From Morchella semilibera (lineage: Eukaryota > Ascomycota > Pezizomycetes > Pezizales > Morchellaceae): 64,000 nucleotides of DNA. The translations under genes and the position numbers were made by a program. The DNA is taken from assembly GCA_009192285.1 (NCBI GenBank), contig CM018603.1, positions 857,307 to 921,306 on the forward strand, given 5' to 3'. Under the pieces are notes generated by a model that saw only the letters and a program-made list of their open reading frames with translations, did not search any database and was not told the origin of the DNA. Positions 51,336 to 63,000 of the stretch are shown one piece after another; position 1 is the stretch's first letter, and each line of letters begins with the position of its first letter.

Positions 51336-51339
51336 TTTT
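51336..51339 (+). terminator. RNA polymerase III terminator of tRNA-Arg
   Basis: A TTTT run eighteen bases after the tRNA 3' end is a minimal Pol III stop. Confidence 0.6.
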
Positions 51340-51652
51340 CAAGAAGAAATAGGTCTCTTCCTTTTTTCCGCTAAAGCTCATTTATTAAGGGTCCTTCAAG
51401 CTCCTTTTATGATGCGGGCGGAGTATTTAGTACGCGATTTTAGTCTCACTCTTTTGAGGGTGAGCGGTTGATATGTAGTCTCGCGGCTCAATGATTGAAA
51501 CAGCCCTAACCCATTGAGTAGCCCACTAGCGCTAGAGACTCTTTGGGCTGGTCGCACCATAACTAAGTCCACGTAGCATTATTTCCGTGCCTTAATCCTT
51601 AAGTTCCATCAATTTACCAAACGAACTCCAAAAATCCCCATAAACGTCCACA

Positions 51653-52181
51653 ATGTCTGAATTGGTCTCACAAGTTCTCAGCTACCTCCCACAGGATGAG
51701 GGTTGGCTCCCCAAATGGATGTTCTTGGTACGTTGCTCACCCCCGAACATCCTCAGGGGCTGAATTAACCGAATTGTACAAGTAGGTCTCCGTCATTGCA
51801 GTCGGCAACTCTCTGCAGACGTACTCGACTCTGCACTTCACTAAACGCGTCTACTCTGGACGCCCCGATCAAGGTACATCCCATCCTCGTTCCTTACCAT
51901 CCCCCTTGGTGTCCTAATCATCCACAGTCAACTGGCTCTCATCCCGCACCTTCGGGACATGGACCTTCATGGCCTCGGTCCTGCGCCTATACGCCGCGTA
52001 CAACATCTCTAACCCCGTCGTATATGATCTCGCTATCTGGAGCTACATCATCGCTGGATGGCACTTTATGAGTGAGTGGTTGATCTTTGGCACGGCGTCG
52101 TGGGGTGCGGGTCTCGCAGGACCGATCTTTGTGAGTAGCTTTAGCACGGCGTGGATGGTCACCCAGAGAGGTCTCTATTAG
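51653..52181 (+). CDS. ERG28: Ergosterol biosynthesis scaffold protein Erg28
   Basis: ER membrane scaffold that tethers the C-4 demethylation enzymes (Erg25, Erg26, Erg27) in ergosterol synthesis. Three exons, 51653-51727, 51786-51873 and 51928-52181, give 138 residues, the usual length. The family pattern is clear: LPKWMFLVSVIAVGNSLQTY, then FTKRVYSG, RTFGTWTFMASVLRLYAAYN, a VYDLAIWSYIIAG segment and HFMSEWLIFGTASWG. Four hydrophobic segments are visible and there is no cleavable signal. Introns have GTACGT and GTACAT donors. CCCTAACCC, a telobox-like site, lies at 51504-51512, about 140 bp upstream of the start. Confidence 0.95.
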
Positions 52182-54726
52182 ACGGTGTTTTGAGCGGTAG
52201 TAATATACCCGATGTCTATTTTTTAGTTTTTTTTTTTTTTTTTTTTGTGTCGGGGGTAGGATACATGTAGGTAGGTAATCTATGGGTTAGGGATAAATTA
52301 AGGGTCCTGCTTGTGCCTACTGATTAAATGGGCGAGTGATTTGTGGTGAACGGAAATGGGCTGGTATAATATTAGAGGGAATTTCAATGGTGGTCGACAG
52401 GAGTGTGTTTCTGTAGTTGGGTACGTTTCAAGTGGTCATTAAAGAGATACATGTTTAAGTTACCCTGAGAGGAGGGTATTTTACATACTTACTGTATTAA
52501 ATACATGTACTGGCTTGTGATAGCAGCTACCCCATGTATATACATGTATGTATGTACCAACTTACCGAAGGCTTAAATAGGATTCCCTACTGACCCCACT
52601 TGAACCCATTTGGGTAATCCTAATAACCGTGCCCACATGTACCGGGTGCATGTACTCCTATTACTACCTGGCACTTTTGGTAAAAAATGATCGGAGAGCA
52701 TACACACATTACACACAATGATGATACTTTAATAGAGGCTTTTAGTTGGTATTCTCAAATTTAATTTTTGGCTTTTTCAAATCTGCGCTGAGTCCTGAAA
52801 ATTGGGATATACTGTAGGCGATTTGTACTGTACAGGCTATAGATCAAGGAATGCTTTGAGAAAACGATTGGGTACCTGCACTGTGAACAACTTTTATCAA
52901 GTCAAGCTATCAGTTCGGAGAATTATGAATTTGGGCCGTCGACTAAAGGTCTCTAATCAGACTGTATTAATGAAAGAGAGAAAAAAGGAGTTTTTAACAC
53001 GTGGAAAAATATGATATTCATTGTGAGCCCGGGCCCATAGACACTCATATCTTGAAACATTGCACCTGGGGCAAACTTCTCTGTGCAGGGTGAGAGGAAT
53101 GCCTCTGTTCAAAGGGTGTATATAAATAGTTTATGAGCAAGCAAATTGCTCAAGTAGCAGGTAATGTGATAACTAAGTGCCGGGAAACACGGATATTTGA
53201 CATGCGTAACCTCCAATGGGCGCGGCTTCCAAAACAAATCTTGGAACGACAACTGCCGGGTGTGGCGTTTGTTCGTGGTGGAGATGGAAATCTGCACTTT
53301 TTTTGTAGCCTATGCTTGCTGCAGAAGAAGAAATTTGAATTTCTCTTCCTCACCAACCTAGATAGGCCATGGCTCCATGTGGGTGTGTGGGTGTGTGTGG
53401 GGGGGCACGCGGTGGTTCTATCGATCTGCCGGGACCGGTTTGTGGGGGGATGCCGAGATTTTCTATGTACATACCTATGGCGCAAGGGCGCCGGCTGGTG
53501 TGTCAACTTCAGAGGGATTACTTTTAAGGAGATGTTACGGTACGGTAGGTCTAGGCGCTAGTACTATTATGGGAGTAGATCTTCAAATTTCTATTAGATT
53601 GATTGGCTGATGCTTTAAAAACGCCGAGGTTTCCCCCAATATCTTCTCGAACCATACCTTACTCCAGCTCGATGGTTGTTCTGGGTACGTTTACGTTTTC
53701 ATGCATGTACGTATGCGGTGGGGCGCGAGATCAGGCCCAGAAATGTTATACTCTAGGATGGCGGGTGTGTATGTGCTCGATCGCTGCGGGCGTGAAGCTT
53801 GGACGTCTGTTGGTCTATCCTTATCCGTTTTTCTCGAGATTGGTTTATGCATCACAGCGGGCCAGATACCGCCAAGAACTGGCTATCCGCACCAGGCACA
53901 AGATCGAAAAAGAACCTTTTAGGACCGGTTACAAATGTTAGACGGCCATTGTTCATTAATCGAGCAGGGTGAATAACCCTAACCCTACCGAATCATAGCC
54001 TATGACGCGGTATCAAGTCGATAGATCTCTAGATATAATGTTGTCAAAATGATACCTGCCATTCAGTAATACCAACAGTTTGTCCTGAAGCTAGTCGATA
54101 CTAGATGGGTCCTAATATTACACTTAATGTTAATCTGAATGCAACTAACCACTTTGTCACGGGCTGTTTATCAAACTACATGAATTTGGGACAGTATCAA
54201 TAGGTAGATCACGGGTCCCATGTTGCTTAGCTGGTTTATAAGTACATGCACATGCATCCCTGTTGGATGTTAACGCTAACCTACTGGCATATATACATAT
54301 ATACATGTAAGTAATGTAAAGTTATGGATTATTTTGTGATTAAAATTGATGATTTAGTTGTGACGACATATACATAATTCATTTGATTATATACTCTACT
54401 CTTCTAGAAGTAAAAGGTGTGATGGCATTAGAGGGGAGACTGGAGAGGTTCGCTAATTCAACAGGGCTACATATCACTGATGGTTCGTTGTGGTTTCTAT
54501 TTTTAATTTGAAGCCCAATCTGCTTACATAACTCTAAATTTCTGCTGCGATAGAGGTTTCCTGTTTATCTGATCATTTCTAGTATGCTACGATAAATACA
54601 TGTAACCTTAGATACGAGAACCTTAATGTATTATTTTACTTAAGCCAAACGATATATCAGGGTATTGGTCTCTGCTTGCTTCTAGTGGCCTGTGAGCCAT
54701 ACTAAGCTACATGTAGTAGGAACGGC
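52182..54726. other. AT-rich intergenic DNA, no supported gene
   Basis: Begins with a long T run in the ERG28 3' flank (about 52225-52245). It has six TACATGTA sites (52262, 52502, 52541, 54302, 54597, 54708), an 18-bp motif copy at 52332-52349 (-), and AACCCTAACCCTA at 53975-53987. A plus-strand frame at 53133-53561 is not recognisable. Confidence 0.5.
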
Positions 54727-54858
54727 GGAAAATGTACCTAGGGGTGGTGGAAAGTGATGCAATGACTCGATTTACGGCCACTCACGATTTAATAAGACCT
54801 CGCCTAATAGTGTAATCCCGAGCCGTTGCATCACTTTTAGGACCCTGGGTACATTTCC
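54727..54858. mobile_element. MITE-like inverted-repeat element, about 132 bp
   Basis: The left arm reads GGAAAATGTACCTAGGG and later AAAGTGATGCAATGACTCG. The reversed right arm reads GGAAATGTACCCAGGG and AAAGTGATGCAACGGCTCG. About 40 bp at each end pair, with differences mostly of the C/T or G/A kind, so the copy has aged. It has no coding capacity. Confidence 0.65.
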
Positions 54859-55362
54859 CTGTTTGGAACTCGTCGTAGATCTTGGGGCTCATCTCAACTT
54901 GAGGCCACACCCGATGTACGCCTTATTAGGCCTCACCGTAGAGCTTCGAGACAAAGGCTCGAGATATTTAATCTTATGCCTATCGTTAGTTGCTGGCAGG
55001 AGGGTCGGTGGCAGTTTCGTGTTTTGGGGTGGGTTTTGGAATACTGTGCCTCTGGGTACGGTCTACCCGTATGGAAAACTATTCAATGACAGCGTTTGAA
55101 GGTGTCTTGTTTCATGTTTGAGTAAATTACTAATAAGAATTGTATTACCGGTTATTGGAGTACTCGAGAACAATTCTATTACTATAAAAGCAGAGGTAAA
55201 GGGGAAAGAAGAGAAAAGCTAGAAGGCAAGAATAGAAGGAGAAGAAAAGAGCTCGGGGAGGAAGCGCGTGCGGAGAAAAACAATCAAAGCAGCAGAAATT
55301 AAATAAGAGACTAAAAAAAAGCCTAGAGAATTACTAGTTTAAAACCTCCTGATCCTCCTAAC
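54859..55362. other. Intergenic DNA
   Basis: No gene recognised. A purine-rich stretch (AGAAG-type) at about 55200-55260 lies downstream of the secreted-protein gene, which reads leftwards, so it is probably its 3' flank. Confidence 0.5.
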
Positions 55363-55821
55363 CTAGGCCTTTCTGACGTTGATTGTCACATATCCTTTAC
55401 CATTTGCCCCACGGTAGGTGATGGAGCCGGCAACCTTCCCATCTTTGGTGCACTGGCCCCTGAGAAGACCAATGCCATTATAAACCTCAGCACAAAGAAT
55501 CTCCATGTTTTTCTTTGTGCCGACTGCTTCGACCACGAGTGTTCCCTGGGCGGCGAGCCTGACGGTTTCCACTCGCCCCGAATCGGCACAGAGATTATTG
55601 AAGGTTCCGGGACACATGGCGCCAAGAGTGAGGCAGAAGCCTCTGCCGTCTGGAAACGGAGAGAGGTTGCCCAAGGAGCGGAGATCAGGTTCAGAGGGGG
55701 AATTATTGTCCGTCGTGCAGGTGATGTCTCCGTTGATAGATGGAGGAGCCTGTGGGAGGGAATTGGCGAGTCCCAAAAGGGGAACGAGAAGGACGAGGAG
55801 GTTAAAGATGTAGAATTGCAT
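55363..55821 (-). CDS. Small secreted protein with six cysteines
   Basis: A single exon of 152 residues. The start MQFYIFNLLVLLVPLLGLANS is a classical signal peptide, with likely cleavage after LANS near residue 21. The mature part of about 130 residues has six cysteines near positions 35, 62, 69, 77, 109 and 124, which could form three disulfides, and no membrane segment. No family is recognised. Many fungi secrete proteins of this kind, some as effectors, but nothing here proves such a role. It lies 1.2 kb beyond the synthetase stop codon, on the same strand. A C/T-rich leader follows its start on the minus strand. Confidence 0.75.
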   Translation of the reverse strand: MQFYIFNLLVLLVPLLGLANSLPQAPPSINGDITCTTDNNSPSEPDLRSLGNLSPFPDGRGFCLTLGAMCPGTFNNLCADSGRVETVRLAAQGTLVVEAVGTKKNMEILCAEVYNGIGLLRGQCTKDGKVAGSITYRGANGKGYVTINVRKA

Positions 55822-56152
55822 TGTGGAGATTTCGGCAATGTAAAATATGGTCCTGGAAACGATGTTGAGGAGAGTCTTGTTTGGCTATGAAGGAGTAGAT
55901 CGTTGGGTTTGTTTTGAGGATAGAGAACTAGGGGGATTAATCGGACTTTATACTTGAACAAGTTGGGCAATGTGGGCAGCTGGGAATTGAATGGGAAGAC
56001 TTCGAATACTGTTGTAATACCTACATGTATACAAGTGAGGCTTTGTATTGTATGCCAAAGAAATTCATCGGTGTAAGACCATTCTTTGGCAATTGCAATT
56101 GGTTACCCAGAATCTCACAGGATAACCAAATATTCGGAATTTAACAGCCCAG

Positions 56153-56246
56153 GTCACCAGGTACATCTCTGGCTTATCATGAAAGTCACCAGGCATATTT
56201 CTGACCTGAGTGTAGATATTTATGAAGTCACCGGATATATCATGAA
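56153..56246. repeat. Degenerate repeats of GTCACCAGG units
   Basis: GTCACCAGG starts at 56153 and 56185, and GTCACCGGA at 56227. Each is followed by a similar ATAT/TCATGAA segment. It looks like three decayed copies of a unit of about 32-42 bp. Confidence 0.5.
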
Positions 56247-56324
56247 GCCCGTCAGCTATAGCTTGGGTGAGCTGAGATTGTCATTTCTATAAACAATAGA
56301 TTCTCTTAATAGCTGATTTCTATA

Positions 56325-56463
56325 GTACAAGCTAGGCAGGAATTGTCACTTTCTAAGTGCCTAATTCTTACCGGTACTAGGCCGGAGTTGTTATTTCACT
56401 GAACAGCTAGTTCCTACACGTGCCTGGCTGGGGTTTTGTTTCTTTAAACAGTCAATCATTACC
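56325..56463. repeat. Three degenerate 46-bp tandem repeats
   Basis: Units start at 56325, 56371 and 56417. Each has a CTAGGC/CCTGGCT-type start, a TTGT-A-TTTC middle and a T(C/T)ATT/CCTAC end. Spacing is exactly 46 bp although the sequences differ at many positions, mostly by transitions. A further weaker unit may precede. It is an old minisatellite. Confidence 0.55.
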
Positions 56464-57065
56464 CCGACGTAGAGTCAATGTTACCAAAGACTCTATTAGA
56501 ATCTCCATGTCAACTACGCTATTGGACTCGTACTAGGTGGGCTCCTTCTGTGACCCTCCTTCTAATATTAATAGAATTATTTCTTTGACTCCATAAGAGG
56601 ATGAGAAGGCCCACCATATTAAAAGGGCAGAAAAAATTATTAATCCTCCATACATGGCGAGTTAGGCCAGTAGTAAGGGAATCCCGCGTGGATGGCCCGG
56701 TAAGGACCGGCGTGGGTGAAATAGAATATGTATATCGACCCCCCAGGACGCTACGTATACATGTATCTACATGTAGTATGTATAATTGTCACATGGACCT
56801 CCAGCTTACTTCAGGACCTGGTGTCATCTACCTGTCTGACCGATTTACATCGTTGCATCCAATCTGCGTTTTGAAATCTCCCCTCAAAAGACTCTTCCCT
56901 CTATTCAAGCTATTATTTACTGAGAAATACTAACAAATAAATATGAAATTCTATAGAAAGAGAACAAACAAAAATCTTGAACCCTCAAAATAATAAAAAA
57001 ATACCATAGCAAGATCACTAAAGAAGCTACACCATCGACAATAAAAAACAAAAACAAACCAAGCT

Positions 57066-60000
57066 CTACAAGATACCCATCACAATATCACGCATCCATT
57101 CAATAGTGTTATTGGCATCTTCCTCGTTGAGGGTTTGCGCATTAGAGAACACACCGATATCAACCTTGTCACCACGAACCGCAACCTCGATATCCAAATT
57201 TGTCTAGAATAGTATTAGTTAGACTATGCCCAAAAAAAAGCACAGGGATGATCTGAAGCTTACCTTTGCGCCATCCATCCACGCCTTCTTTGGTAATTGT
57301 GCTCTTGAAGCTCCAATATCTGACTTGACATCAACCTTCATATCCTCAAAGCTGATCCTATTATTGTCACTCGAGACTTCATCTCCACCCGGCAACTTCA
57401 GAAAGTTAAAGAAACAGTCAACTTGCACACCAGTCCATTTATCAACCTGCCATAACCCTACAGTCCCATTACCAGCACTTCCAATCTCAGTCAGATCTTC
57501 CTGGACCTGTCGAGCGAGCTGGACAAGTGTAGTTGCTCTAGGAGAGCGGACTCGGAGAGGGACAACGTTCAAGGTTGGAGACGTCATGACGGCGAGGTCT
57601 GTGATGGGGAGATGTCTGTTGGAGAGGTAGATACCAAAAACAACATCTTCTTTCTTCTTGACAGGGCCATCCTTGAGATCAAGGTGGTAGGCGTACACTT
57701 TGGCATAGGCTGCTAGGAAGACGGATTGGAGTGAGATGCCCTCGACGCGGCAGCGACTCTCGAGAATATTGCTCTCGTCAATAACGCCAGCTCGGAATAG
57801 TTCTGTTCGTTCGGTGGTCTGGGCCTCTGTGTATTTAAGCGGGACTAGAGTGGAGATGGCGCCGTCAAGGTATTTGCTCCAGAAGCGGGACTGTTGCTGG
57901 GTATCTTGCGAGTGTGTGAATGACACAAAATCTATGAAGCGCGGAGCCTCGGGTTCGGGGGTTGGGAGACGCTCTACATGTTCTTCAAGAAAGGCTTGGA
58001 ACTTCGAGAGTAGGAGCGGGAGACTAACCCCATCATACAATGCATGGTGAATGGTTAGGAAAATGATGGTCTCAACTGGCGTGGTGAGAGTGATGAGACG
58101 GATTGGAGGCCGCTCCAAGTCTACAGATTTACTCTGCTCCTGTGACTTTAGGAAGCCGATAAGGTTGTCGTTGTTGGTTGTTGAGGATTGATACCGCTCA
58201 GTCTCAATTGGAGGATTCCTGAGAACTACTTGAATAAGAGGTGTATCCTCGCTATCCGTGATTAAGAAAGTAGTGCGAAGGATCGGCTCCTGACGTACGA
58301 GGGACTCCCAAGCAGAGAGAACACGGGAGTGCTCGATCTTACGGTACTTGAAGGTGAAGGTCGGCATGAAAATTGTGTAGTTCGAATTTTTCCAAGCGGA
58401 GAGCATGTAAACCTGACCAGCAGTGGCAGGCGCTACACTTTCAACGCTGGCTTCAGGGATTCCACTGAGGAGTGATTTGAGGTTGATAGCTCCTAGAGTC
58501 TTCTCCAAAGCCTTCTCCGTATCCACGGGGGCCTTGGGAGCTTCCCCATTCATGGTTTTAACAACGGCTACCATGCGTTCAATGGTGGCTGCACGCAGGA
58601 TCTCAGCAACGCTAAGAAATATCGACTGCTCTCGAAGCTTTGAGGAGAAGCCAATAGCACTGATTGAGTCTAAACCAAGGTGAAAGATTGTCTGTGTACG
58701 CTCAATATCAGACTCTGGCAATTGAGAAACAGTTGAGAGGATACGACGGAAGGTGAGCTCCAAAGGTGTCCATTCTCCGCTTTTTTCCTGCACAGAAAAC
58801 TCTTCGAGTTGCTCGGGCTTCATTGAGTGGAGATAGGATTCTAGCTGTGCTCGATCAATTTTACCATCCTTTTGAGGTAGTGCGCTCACGGGAATTATGA
58901 AAGATGGCATTGACCAGTGGGGGAATTCAAGCCGGGCGAATGATGCTACGTTGTGAACAGCAGACGGTTCTCCGGTAATGAATACGACTAGTAATTGCCT
59001 TCCGTTCGCATTTGCCACAATTGCTGCAGCATCAACACTGTTGCCCTGAGCCTCTTGAATTTTGTTGGCCATATCACCAAGGTCGATACGTAGGCCATTG
59101 AGACTCGCGATACTGTCCGAGCGGCGGGCACTCATAGGGATGTTTCCAAATGCGATACCTTCCTTATGGTGAATCATGGCTGGGTGACTGGTATTGTTGA
59201 TAACATGCATTAGAAGCGAATCAAGTGTCTGGAGAAGTGATTCGGAATCAGTTTCCGATAGCACGGTGGATTTGCAAGCGTTTCTCCATATAAGGTTCTC
59301 TCCGCAGTGCTCCATTTCGATACAGATGTTGTACTAGATCTATTAGCTTCCGGGTAGCAAAGGGTTAAAGTGCATTTACCTCGACACTTGCATCTCCATC
59401 GACTGAGCTCCATAAGGGATTTTGACTGCTCTCACCAGGCTCGCGGCCACGCTGGTAAATAAAGAGGGTATCAAAAAGTCGCTGTCCCTGACTATCTACC
59501 AGCTTTTGAATCTGGCGTAGAGGCGTGTGCTGATATTTTAGAACTCTTGCAGAATTATCTTGCATATAGCAAATCATGTCCTTATAGTCTCCGTGAGCAA
59601 TAGCACGCACTGGAACTGTATTCATCGCCGGGAAAATCATTTCGTCTGCCGACTCAATATCCCTTCCAGAAAGAACAGTACCAAAAAGGACATCAGGCTC
59701 TCCTAGATGGTGGGCCAAGAGAAGTGCCCAACACATCTGTCCAAGTGATTGAACCGTTACTCCCATCTGTTTGCAGAAAGACTGAATCCTCCAGAATGGC
59801 AATGCGGATGGCCTCTCAAATCGATGTGTGGTAGCAGGGGACGTCTCAACAGATGTCTGGAATATTGAAGGCGAGGCGCCTGCGAGCATCTGCTTCCAAA
59901 ACTTGCTTGAATCCTTAGGGTCCACGTTGAAAATGTCTTCCAAAAGGGCGCGGTAGGATGGTCTTGGTGGAGGCGAACTGAGGTATGCTTTCTGTATGTC

Positions 60001-63000
60001 TTCATGCAAAAGGCTCAGAGACCATCCATCATATAATGCATGAGACATGGAAAGGATCAAGTAGTTTGTATTTGGGGACTTGATGATAGTGATCTGGAAC
60101 GGAGGCTCTTGAAGCAAGTCGACATCTTGTGCGGCTTGTTGCATGGCAGCCTTGATAGCTTTCCTTGTGTTTGACGATATGAGGACTTCTTTCCACTTGA
60201 GTTGAGGTCGTTTATGAACTGCTTGGCCGAAACTATAGGGTAAATTAACAGATAGATCAGAGACCCTGAAGAAGCTCGTCCTGAGAATTTCGCTGTTTTG
60301 GCAGACCAACTTCCACGCATTTCTCAATTGTCTAAGATCAACAGAACTGTCGAGCTCTAGGACATCGTGATTGAAGTAAAGCTTATATTCAGATGCAAGT
60401 GTCTCAGCTATCATGCCTTCCTGGAGAGGCGTAGCGGGATATATCGCTTCAATTTGATCAAAATCCAAGTTGTGTTTTCGTCTTTTGAGACTCTGACGGA
60501 TATGTTGGTCGAATTCGGTAAGTCGATCCGCCTTTGGAAGGACCTTGCTGCCATTTTCCGACTGGGAGAGGGTATCGTGCATTTTTCGAATAGTGGGGTT
60601 CCTCATAATTGTACTGACGGATAACTTAATGCCACTTGAACGCAGCCTCGACGAGAGTTTTATAGCTTCAATACTGTCAAGCCCCAATTCGAAAATAGAG
60701 GATTCCTCATCAACCTCTGATTCACTAACGTCTGCGAGTTTGGCGATGGTTGAGCGAAGAATTTTGGCATCTGATCCCCATTTGAAACTGGCCTTTCCAT
60801 TTATGTATGCCCCATTTGTGGGCTCTTTGGACGCGACCAGAGGCTCGGTTGTTTTCTCAAGGGAAGGTTTACTAAGGGGATTCTGTAAGATCTCTTTGAT
60901 GTTTCTCTCAAGACTCTTCAACAGCCCAAGGGATTTATCTACTGTAATGACCGAATTCTTGGCAACGATCGAGAAATTCAGCCCGTTAAGGTAACTCTCC
61001 TCGATTTCTAGCGCGACAGGGTACTAAAGGTTGTCAGTATGTTTATATTGTAGTGTTCAAGACAGAACTTACATCTGCTACTGCCGAGCTTTCCATCACA
61101 TTCCAGATCGATGCCTCAGTAGAATTATTGCCTCTTGGGTCCTTTTGGTATACAAACAAAGTGTCAAAAAGTGGCCTCTCCGGAGTAGCACGCATCAGCT
61201 TATTGATAAGACGAAGAGGAGTGTGGTGGTAAGGAATAGACTCGGAGTTGAAGTTATGGGCTTGCTGGACTAGTTTCTCCCAGGAGGAAACGTTTTTCAC
61301 GTCCAAGAAACATGGGATTGTGTTGAACATTGGCCCAATGGTATCTTCAACGCCGTCCAGTGGTAATGACCGCCCAGAGACCACAACCCCAAAGGCGAAC
61401 TGGGATCCCAAATATGGTGAGAGGGTGTTTGCCCAAGCAGCCTGGAAAACTGATTGCGGGGTGCAGCCCAATTTTTTGCAGCATTTTTCGATGTCCTCGA
61501 TCGTAACCCTCGGCTTGAGCTGCGTTAGGATATCAGTATCAGTAGCTGATTGCGTAAGTAGAGGGAAACTAGATGGTTTGGCTTCAGCAAGAGTGGACTT
61601 CCAGAATTTTCGTGCGTCGTCAATGTCTACGGAGAGAATATGTCCGATGATTTCATGGAACTGGTGGGGCCTTGGTTTCAATTGGTTGTGGTAAGCCCTC
61701 TGAACATCTTGGAAGATAAGGGGCAAGCTGTTTCCGTCGTAAAGGGCATGGAAAATGTTGACCACTAGGATTGATCTCGATGGTGTCCGGAGAAGTAGTA
61801 AGAATAGCGGTGTTTCGTGGAGGTCTCTGTTCGTACTAACGTGTTCCATCATCTCGTCCGTAATCGCACTCCGGAAATTTTCATCCTTAATATTCATCTC
61901 CCGCCACTGAATTTCTGATTCCTTTAGCACGACTTGGGCATAACCATCTGAGGTCTCGCAGAAACAGGTTCTTAGAACTCCAGTTGATTTGACCACTATA
62001 TTCCAGGCCAAGCGTAGTAGGTTGATATCCGTGGACTTTTCAAGTGAGAAGGAGAAGGAGTTGTAGTAAAGAGGTTTTTCTGAATCAACGAAGCGAAGAA
62101 TCATTCCTTCCTGGAGAGCCGTGCAAGGAACAATAGCCTCGACCTGATCTGGCTCAATGTCGAGGCGTTCACAAACCTCAAAGGAACCCTTGTTGGCAAA
62201 TGCTGTGAGTTTTTGATTAATTAATCCTGTCCTTGCAAGTTCCTGTGAGCTGTTGTTCTCTCCATTGCTCAATTCTGCCGCCAGTTGCTTCACGCCCGGA
62301 TCTGTCCCAGAATGTTAGTACTGTAGCAACCATAAACCGATTCGGGGACTTACATTTCATAACAAGAGAAACGGATGATGCAAAAAATCCATCTTTCTTC
62401 AATCTGCGCGCTAATCCAACAACGGAAACTGAATCCAACCCAAGTTCAAACACAGTCGAAGAATGCTTGATCTCCGAGGCTTGGAATCCAGTCATTTCGG
62501 CTAATATTTTTCGGATGCGTATCTCTCCTTCAGTCCAGTTCCCTTCATTAGCATCCTCTCTTCTTGAGATCTGCTGAAGAAGCGCAAGAGATGTCTCCTG
62601 GTAGATTGCTGTAAGTTTTTTGTTATCAACCTTGTTGTTCACCGACAACGGCATTTTTGATATGGGTAAGAAATGAGTAGGAACCATGTATACAGGTAGT
62701 TTTCTTCTGCACCCATCGGCCAAGATTGGGATAACCCTGTGATATTCAGGGTCATGTAAGACAATTGGGTCTGCTGTGTTAGAGGTATTGGTTGTCCCTA
62801 GTACAATAAAGGAGACTAGTTGATCCTTCTGCTGTTTCGGGTGTCTTAAAACCAGTGTAGCGACTGATTTAACCCGTGGGTCTGCCTGTTTCAAGGTCTC
62901 GTTGATCTCTCCAATTTCAAGACGCTGTCCGCGGAGCTTGACTTGATCATCTGCTCGTCCTGTGAAATCAAAAGTGCCATCGTAGAGAATGCGCACCAAG

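Larger units (their letters stand above)
55822..57065. other. Intergenic DNA between secreted-protein gene and synthetase
   Basis: Contains degenerate tandem repeats (listed separately) and three TACATGTA sites at 56032, 56758 and 56768. No gene is seen. The right end is A-rich and should include the synthetase 3' UTR. Confidence 0.5.
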
